Of a DNA stretch of 11,363 nt, positions 6,913 to 11,363 are shown piece by piece (within the stretch, counting starts at the first letter, position 1; every line of letters starts with the position of its first letter). Under the pieces are notes generated by a model that was not told where the DNA came from, searched no databases, and saw only the letters and a program-made list of their open reading frames with translations. This DNA comes from Candidatus Parabacteroides intestinavium (GTDB taxonomy: Bacteria; Bacteroidota; Bacteroidia; Bacteroidales; Tannerellaceae), in assembly GCA_019118725.1 (NCBI GenBank), contig DWYO01000127.1, positions 1 to 11,363 of the forward strand, in the 5' to 3' direction. The position numbers and the translations under genes were made by a program.

Positions 6913-7637
6913 TTCGAGTATTGTCCATCATTATCGCTACGTTGCTTACATGCTATGTCGTAGCAAGTGCATTCTTCTTCCGGGATGTAAAGGAAGAGGG
7001 TGCGTGCCAGGGCTTGGAGATTGTCGTAAGAGATAGCCTTGACAAGCATTTCGTGACCGATGGGGATCTGGTCTATCTGCTCAAGAAGAGCAAGCTCTAT
7101 CCGGTAAAGAAGCCGATGAATATCATCAATACGGAAAAGATCGAGGAGGAGTTGTTGAGTAATGACATGATTTCGCATGTAGAAGTGTATAAAACTCCTT
7201 CGCGCCGGATAAAGTTGGAAATCGAACAAAAAATGCCTATCTTGCGGGTGAATAGTCCGTCGGGCAATTATTATATAGATAATGTCGGAAGTATCATGCC
7301 GTTAAGCCGCCATTATGTGGCGCATGTCTTGGTTGCCAGCGGTTATGTAGAAAAAGAGTTCGCGAAGAACGAACTCTATAAATTTGCATTATATTTGCAA
7401 GATAATGAGTTTTGGAACGACCAGATAGATCAGATTTATGTAGATGCCGATAAGAATGTCGAGTTGATACCTCGTGTGGGCAATCATCGGATTATCTTGG
7501 GATCGTTTGAGGATTACCCGGGGAAACTGGAGAAACTCAGACTCTTTTATGAGCAAGCTATCCCCAAAGTAGGGTGGGATAAGTATAGTGCTATTAACTT
7601 GAAATATAAGAATCAAATCGTTTGTACTAAAAGATAA
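6909..7637 (+). CDS. ftsQ: Cell division protein FtsQ (DivIB type)
   Basis: FtsQ is a bitopic membrane protein that links FtsB/FtsL and the septal synthase to the Z-ring. The 242-residue product has a short cytoplasmic tail, one membrane segment (about 4-24), a POTRA-like domain (about 36-111, with ...NDMISHVEVYKTPSRRIKLEI typical of its end) and a periplasmic beta domain containing YYIDNVGSIMPLSR. Sequence similarity across FtsQ proteins is low, so the call rests on topology, the POTRA pattern and position between murC and ftsA. The start is a GTG at 6909 whose last bases form the murC stop (GTGA, 4-base overlap), suggesting translational coupling. The next in-frame ATG, about 70 codons in, would delete the membrane segment. 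Confidence 0.92.
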   Translation: MIRVLSIIIATLLTCYVVASAFFFRDVKEEGACQGLEIVVRDSLDKHFVTDGDLVYLLKKSKLYPVKKPMNIINTEKIEEELLSNDMISHVEVYKTPSRRIKLEIEQKMPILRVNSPSGNYYIDNVGSIMPLSRHYVAHVLVASGYVEKEFAKNELYKFALYLQDNEFWNDQIDQIYVDADKNVELIPRVGNHRIILGSFEDYPGKLEKLRLFYEQAIPKVGWDKYSAINLKYKNQIVCTKR

Positions 7638-7646
7638 AATAGAGAT

Positions 7647-9062
7647 ATGACATACACGGACTTCATAGCGGTAATCGACTTGGGCACTTCTCATATTGCC
7701 GGAATGGTCGGAAAAAAGAATGAGAATGACGTTCTCTCCATCATGGCTTATGATATGGAAAATTCGGAAGGATGCATTCGTCGGGGATGTGTATATAATG
7801 TGGAAGAAACGGCTAACAAAATCAGGCGAATACTTCGCAAGTTGGAGAATAAAGCCGGGGGAATCCAAATCGGGAAAATCTATGTCGGGGTCGGAAGTAA
7901 ATCAATTCGGACTATCGACCATACGGTTTCCAAAGTGCTGGGTACGGAAGGTGAGGTGACCTCGTCGGTACTGAGGCAATTGGATGAAGAGTGCCGGACA
8001 TACCATCCGGCCATGCTGGACGTGCTGGAGATTGTGCCTCCGGTGTATCTGCTGGATGGAAAAGAAGAGAATGACCCGTTGGGTATCTCGTGTTCGCTCA
8101 TTGAGGCCCGCTACAAACTGATAGTCGGCCAACCGACTATCCGCCGTTCTATCTTGACCAATATTGCCGACCGGCTCAAATTGCAGATAGCCGGCATTCT
8201 GGTCTCTCCGTTGGCTTTGGCGGAGCTGGTTCTTACTCCGGCCGATAAGCAGGGGGCGGCGTTGATTGATTTCGGAGCCGGTGTAACCTCGGTTACTGTT
8301 TACAAGGACGGGAAACTTAAGTCGGTGACGGTGGTACCGTTGGGTGCGCACTTGATTACACGCGATATCATGACCTTGAAGGTCTCTGAAATGGAGGCGG
8401 AACGGTTGAAACGTAAGTACGGAAGTGCTTTGCCGTTAGACCGGGACAAGGAGCATGAGAAAATAGAAATCAGCAAGATGGACGATTTCCGGATGCAGGA
8501 AATGCTTCTGGCGGATCTGAATGAAATCGTGGAAGCGCGCTCGCGGGAGATTGTAGAAAACGCCTACGCGCGTTTGGAAGATGCAGGCGTGGCCAAAGAT
8601 CCCGGATTTAAGATATTCATCACTGGAGGTGGTGCGGTATTGAGCGGACTTCGTGAGGCTGTAAGCCAACGCTTCGGCATGGAGGTGCATTATCCGCTGA
8701 TACGGAAAGATACAATTGATAGTAGCGTGGAAATGATCGCGAACAATCCGGTATTTACTACAGCTGTGGCTTTACTATTGCAAGGAAGTGAGAATTGCGC
8801 GCTGAAACCGGAGGTAAAGCCGGAGCCTAAGGCCAAGCCTAAGCCTGTCGTGATAGAGGAGCCCCAACCGGTTCCTGAACCTGAGCCTGTCTCTTTTGTG
8901 GAACCTGAGGAGAAAGAGGTAAAGAAGGAAAAAACAGCCTCTTCTCAAAAGCCTTCTGAGAATACGGAAGAAGAGGACTCTAAGGGCAAAGGTAAAGGTA
9001 AAGGAATCCGGGATTTTTGGGATAAATGGGGACGCGATCTTTTTAATGGTGGTGATATTTAA
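7647..9062 (+). CDS. ftsA: Cell division protein FtsA with long C-terminal linker
   Basis: FtsA is an actin-like ATPase that ties FtsZ filaments to the membrane and recruits later divisome proteins. The actin core is clear: phosphate-1 motif AVIDLGTSHIAG (8-19), an FtsA-specific SHS2 region (about 85-165), phosphate-2 motif ALIDFGAGVTSVTVYKDG (about 205-222) and adenosine motif IFITGGGAVLSG (about 323-334). The core ends near residue 383. A Pro/Glu/Lys-rich linker of about 65-70 residues follows, then a Lys/Gly patch and the amphipathic end GIRDFWDKWGRDLFNG, the expected membrane-targeting helix. At 471 residues it is about 50 longer than E. coli FtsA because of this linker. It begins nine bases after ftsQ and ends 16 bases before ftsZ. 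Confidence 0.96.
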   Translation: MTYTDFIAVIDLGTSHIAGMVGKKNENDVLSIMAYDMENSEGCIRRGCVYNVEETANKIRRILRKLENKAGGIQIGKIYVGVGSKSIRTIDHTVSKVLGTEGEVTSSVLRQLDEECRTYHPAMLDVLEIVPPVYLLDGKEENDPLGISCSLIEARYKLIVGQPTIRRSILTNIADRLKLQIAGILVSPLALAELVLTPADKQGAALIDFGAGVTSVTVYKDGKLKSVTVVPLGAHLITRDIMTLKVSEMEAERLKRKYGSALPLDRDKEHEKIEISKMDDFRMQEMLLADLNEIVEARSREIVENAYARLEDAGVAKDPGFKIFITGGGAVLSGLREAVSQRFGMEVHYPLIRKDTIDSSVEMIANNPVFTTAVALLLQGSENCALKPEVKPEPKAKPKPVVIEEPQPVPEPEPVSFVEPEEKEVKKEKTASSQKPSENTEEEDSKGKGKGKGIRDFWDKWGRDLFNGGDI

Positions 9063-9078
9063 ATAAACACAGCAGATT

Positions 9079-10431
9079 ATGGGAGACGAATTATTAGACG
9101 TAAGTATTCCGACTAATCCGGATGCTATCATCAAGGTAATCGGAGTCGGAGGGGGCGGCGGAAATGCCGTGACTAATATGTATAAGGAAGGCATACATGA
9201 TGTTTCTTTTATGTTATGCAATACAGACAGACAGGCACTGAACGGTTCGGATGTTCCGGTTAAGCTGCTGTTGGGACAAACCACCACGTGTGGCTTGGGA
9301 TCGGGTGACCAGCCTGAAAGAGGACGCCGGGCGGCCGAAGAAAGCGAAGAGGAAATCCGGCAGATGTTGAGCGATGGGACTCGTATGGCCTTTATTACCG
9401 CAGGTATGGGAGGCGGAACAGGTACCGGTGCGGCTCCTGTTGTCGCACGTATCTCAAAAGAAATGGGTATCCTGACGGTCGGCATCGTTACGATTCCGTT
9501 TGAGTTTGAAGGGCAATTCAAAATCGTGCAGGCCTTGGAGGGTGTGGAAGAAATCTCCAAGCATGTAGACGCCCTGCTGGTCATCAATAACGAACGTGTG
9601 CGTGAAATCTATTCGGATATCGGCATGAGTGCTTCTAAAGCTTATGCCAAAGCAGATGAGGTATTGACTATTGCCGCTAAAAGTATTGCCGAGATTATCA
9701 CCATCCGGGGTGTCCAGAACTTGGACTTTGCCGATGTGAAAACGACAATGACTGATGGTGGTGTGGCTTTGATGAGTAATGGCTATGGAGAAGGCGAAGG
9801 CCGTCTGCAACAGGCTATCGATCAGGCTTTAAAATCTCCGTTGTTGAATAACAACGATGTGTATAACGCTCAACGTATCTTGTTTAATATTTATTCCAGC
9901 CATGATAATGAATTCCGGATTGATGAAATGGGCGAAGTTCACAAGTTTATGGCTCGTTTCCGCACGAAGTTCCGTGTAAAATGGGGATTCGGATTTGATG
10001 ATACGTTGGGGGATAAGATTAAAATCACGATTTTGGCTACCGGTTTCGGACTGGATGATATTCCGGAAATGGCCAAGCAACATCATGTCATGCAGGAATT
10101 GCGTACGGAGGAGGAACAACGCCAAGAGGCTGAACGTCGTGCTCGCGAAGAAAAAGAACGTGAGTTGATGAAGAAATATGGATATAAGCCGAATCAATTC
10201 CGTTCTCAAGCAGAAGTGGTAATCCTGACTGCAGATGAATTGGATGACGATACCCTGATTGTTCAGTTGGAAGATACACCGACTTACAATCGCGATATCC
10301 GCAAGTTCAATCAGTTGCGGCATGGGGAAATGCCGGAGGTCGTAGATGAGACAAGCGGATTTACCCCGACAAGCATTGCCGCTAAGAAACCGGATAACAG
10401 TAATGCGAATTCGGTCATTAGTTTTAGATAA
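9079..10431 (+). CDS. ftsZ: Cell division GTPase FtsZ
   Basis: FtsZ is the tubulin homologue that forms the division ring. The 450-residue protein has the GTP-binding segment VIGVGGGGGNAV (20-31), CNTDRQAL (47-54), the tubulin signature GGGTGTG (111-117), and PFEFEG (140-145). Its T7 loop NLDFADV (214-220) carries Asn214, Asp216 and Asp219, needed for GTP hydrolysis in the neighbouring subunit. The core ends near 325. A highly charged segment with coiled-coil character follows (about 338-368, EEEQRQEAERRAREEKERE). Then comes LEDTPTYNR (397-405), which resembles the conserved C-terminal peptide of other FtsZ proteins (D-x-P-x-aromatic-x-R) but is followed by another 45 residues. It starts 16 bases after ftsA and is last but one in the operon. 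Confidence 0.98.
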   Translation: MGDELLDVSIPTNPDAIIKVIGVGGGGGNAVTNMYKEGIHDVSFMLCNTDRQALNGSDVPVKLLLGQTTTCGLGSGDQPERGRRAAEESEEEIRQMLSDGTRMAFITAGMGGGTGTGAAPVVARISKEMGILTVGIVTIPFEFEGQFKIVQALEGVEEISKHVDALLVINNERVREIYSDIGMSASKAYAKADEVLTIAAKSIAEIITIRGVQNLDFADVKTTMTDGGVALMSNGYGEGEGRLQQAIDQALKSPLLNNNDVYNAQRILFNIYSSHDNEFRIDEMGEVHKFMARFRTKFRVKWGFGFDDTLGDKIKITILATGFGLDDIPEMAKQHHVMQELRTEEEQRQEAERRAREEKERELMKKYGYKPNQFRSQAEVVILTADELDDDTLIVQLEDTPTYNRDIRKFNQLRHGEMPEVVDETSGFTPTSIAAKKPDNSNANSVISFR

Positions 10432-10455
10432 GATATTTAATACATATATATAATT

Positions 10456-10905
10456 ATGGATTTATTTGACAAAGTCAGCGAAGACATAAAAAACGCGATG
10501 AAGGCAAAAGATAAAGTTGCCCTCGAAACTCTGAGAAATGTAAAGAAGGTGTTTTTGGAAGCTAAAACGGCTCCGGGAGCTAATGATACGTTGACGGATG
10601 CGGATGCTCTGAAATTACTCCAGAAATTAGTAAAACAAGGAAAAGACTCCGCAGCGATTTATACCCAACAAGGTCGTCCGGATTTGGCTGAGGGCGAATT
10701 GGCTCAGGTAACTGTGTTGGAAAAGTATCTTCCCAAACAGATGTCGGCTGAAGAGCTGGAGGCGGAATTAAAGAAAATTATTGCCGAGGTAGGTGCGACA
10801 TCCGCCAAAGAAATGGGTAAGGTAATGGGCGTTGCTTCTAAGGCCTTGGCCGGGAAAGCAGAGGGCCGTGTTATTTCTGAAACGGTAAAAAGATTGCTTT
10901 CCTGA
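10456..10905 (+). CDS. GatB/YqeY domain protein
   Basis: The 149-residue product matches the stand-alone YqeY family, related to the C-terminal tRNA-binding domain of the GatB subunit of the amidotransferase that makes Gln-tRNA or Asn-tRNA. It has the typical helical start MDLFDKVSEDIKNAMKAKDK, LRNVKKVF, LLQKLVKQGKDSAAIYTQQGRPDLAEGE, EKYLPKQMS and a C-terminal GKVMGVASKALAGKAEGR. No catalytic residues are known for the family and its function is uncertain; tRNA binding is a guess from the domain. It follows ftsZ by 24 bases with no clear promoter, so it probably shares the division operon, as in other Bacteroidales. The repeat array starts about 50 bases after its stop. Confidence 0.93.
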   Translation: MDLFDKVSEDIKNAMKAKDKVALETLRNVKKVFLEAKTAPGANDTLTDADALKLLQKLVKQGKDSAAIYTQQGRPDLAEGELAQVTVLEKYLPKQMSAEELEAELKKIIAEVGATSAKEMGKVMGVASKALAGKAEGRVISETVKRLLS

Positions 10906-11020
10906 TAAGTTCAAAACAGCTTCTCAGTATTTCTACAATGACATAGGGTAAAGGGTGGTGTGCCAGAATGGGCAATCTGCTTCATCGCTTTCGGGATGAG
11001 GACTACAGTCATTTATGGGG

Positions 11021-11057
11021 CTGTATCAAAATGAATGTTTTGATGCACCTCCATTAA
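11021..11057. repeat. Mini inverted repeat made of two element ends
   Basis: TATCAAAA and TTTTGATG-like arms (perfect core ATCAAAA at 11025-11031 and TTTTGAT at 11038-11044) flank a 6-base spacer. Each arm resembles the terminal motif TGTRTCARAATGG of the larger elements: 11022-11034 forwards and 11035-11047 in reverse. It looks like two element ends joined after loss of the middle. It sits between the left outer half and the intact inner copy. Confidence 0.5.
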
Positions 11058-11176
11058 GGTGTGTCAGAATTAGCAAAATGCAAGGCGTTGAGGATGAGGG
11101 CGACAGGAATTTACTGGAGTAAATGACTTAGCCCGAATTCCGAAAATAACGCAGCAGTTTGCCATTATGACACACC
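11058..11176 (-). mobile_element. 119-bp palindromic element (MITE-like), inner intact copy
   Basis: The ends GGTGTGTCA (11058-11066) and TGACACACC (11168-11176) are perfect 9-bp inverted repeats, and imperfect pairing continues inwards for about 20 more positions (GCAAA, TGC and GCGTT match). The middle holds a second perfect hairpin, ATTTACT-GG-AGTAAAT (11109-11124), and a GGAATT/AATTCC pair. It encodes no protein. It lies in reverse orientation relative to the split outer copy. It may be a miniature inverted-repeat element or a REP-like intergenic repeat; only genome-wide copy counts can decide. Confidence 0.6.
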
Positions 11177-11254
11177 GTCTTGCTCTCTCCCTCAGCGTCT
11201 TGTCTTATCCATTCTGATACACTCCTTTTGTGCGTTCTTGGAATTTTGTATTGA

Positions 11255-11363
11255 AAAAGGGGTATCGAGAAAAGCATCTCCAAGCTGCGGCAGATTTATC
11301 TGGAGATGCCTCGTTTCACAAAAGAGGCGCATGAATGTGAGAATGATTTTGAACGTTGGTTAT
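11255..11363 (+). pseudogene. Headless fragment of an Rpn-family PD-(D/E)XK nuclease/putative transposase
   Basis: After a TGA at 11252-11254 this frame stays open to the window end and reads KSISKLRQIYLEMPRFTKEA, then HECENDFERWL. I recognise this as the middle of the Bacteroidetes Rpn/PDDEXK_2 (PF12784) proteins, where a segment like FLQLPxFTKEADECENDFERWIYVLKNM follows the nuclease domain. About 160 N-terminal residues carrying the catalytic PD-(D/E)XK core should lie upstream but are absent in all frames: the space is filled by the repeat array. Similarity seems to start near 11270. An ATG at 11306 could start a short product, but without the nuclease core I treat it as a remnant. The downstream end is outside the window. 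Confidence 0.6.

Larger units (their letters stand above)
10957..11225. repeat. Outer split copy of a palindromic intergenic element, holding a nested copy
   Basis: The left part (10957-11020) begins GGTGTGCCAGAATGG and the right part (11177-11225) ends CCATTCTGATACACTCC. CAGAATGG at 10964-10971 pairs exactly with 11209-11216. Each part aligns with one half of the intact inner element: the left part shares CTGCT, TTTCGG and AGTCATTTA with the reverse complement of the inner right half, and the right part matches the other half over 49 bases without gaps. Together the two parts total about 113 bases, close to the 119 of the inner copy. The simplest reading is one element interrupted by insertion of another. 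No target duplication is evident. Confidence 0.7.

Noticed and set aside
8775..9587. Long antisense frame of 270 codons across ftsA and ftsZ
   Set aside because: It is the shadow of the Pro/Glu/Lys-rich linker and the FtsZ core on the other strand; composition (Arg/Leu/Phe runs) is artefactual.
11274..11309. Terminator hairpin GCATCTCCA/TGGAGATGC
   Set aside because: The arms are perfect, but they lie inside the Rpn-like reading frame, the loop is 18 bases and no T-tract follows; probably a coincidence of coding sequence.

Overview
The window looks like core chromosome from a member of the Bacteroidales, probably Parabacteroides or a close relative. This is inferred from protein similarity that I recognise, from Bacteroidetes-type promoters (TTTG, about 19-20 bases, then TAnnTTTG), and from the absence of strong Shine-Dalgarno sites. 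It contains no rRNA, tRNA or CRISPR array that I can see.

Left third, minus strand: aroQ (type II 3-dehydroquinate dehydratase), pyk (pyruvate kinase) and an O-methyltransferase cut by the window edge run leftwards. They may form one transcription unit from a well-formed promoter upstream of aroQ. xerD (tyrosine recombinase) runs the other way from the same 94-base gap, and the two candidate promoters face each other.

Middle: 664 bases without a credible gene (3729-4392) separate xerD from the next genes. This stretch holds degenerate direct repeats, a 12-bp inverted repeat and, at its right end, a strong candidate promoter with a perfect 16-bp palindrome in its spacer.

Right half, plus strand: murG-murC-ftsQ-ftsA-ftsZ and a GatB/YqeY-domain gene form a tight operon, with gaps from a 4-base overlap to 30 bases. 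This is the distal part of the division and cell wall (dcw) cluster. MurG and MurC act on peptidoglycan precursors; FtsQ, FtsA and FtsZ build the divisome. The earlier dcw genes (such as murD and ftsW) are not upstream of murG here, so the cluster appears split and restarted from its own promoter.

Right end: after the operon lies the most unusual part of the window, a nested palindromic repeat at 10957-11225. A roughly 119-bp element with inverted ends sits in reverse orientation inside a second, split copy of itself. Six copies of a terminal motif are arranged like balanced parentheses. Right next to it begins a headless fragment of an Rpn-type PD-(D/E)XK nuclease/putative transposase that runs off the window.
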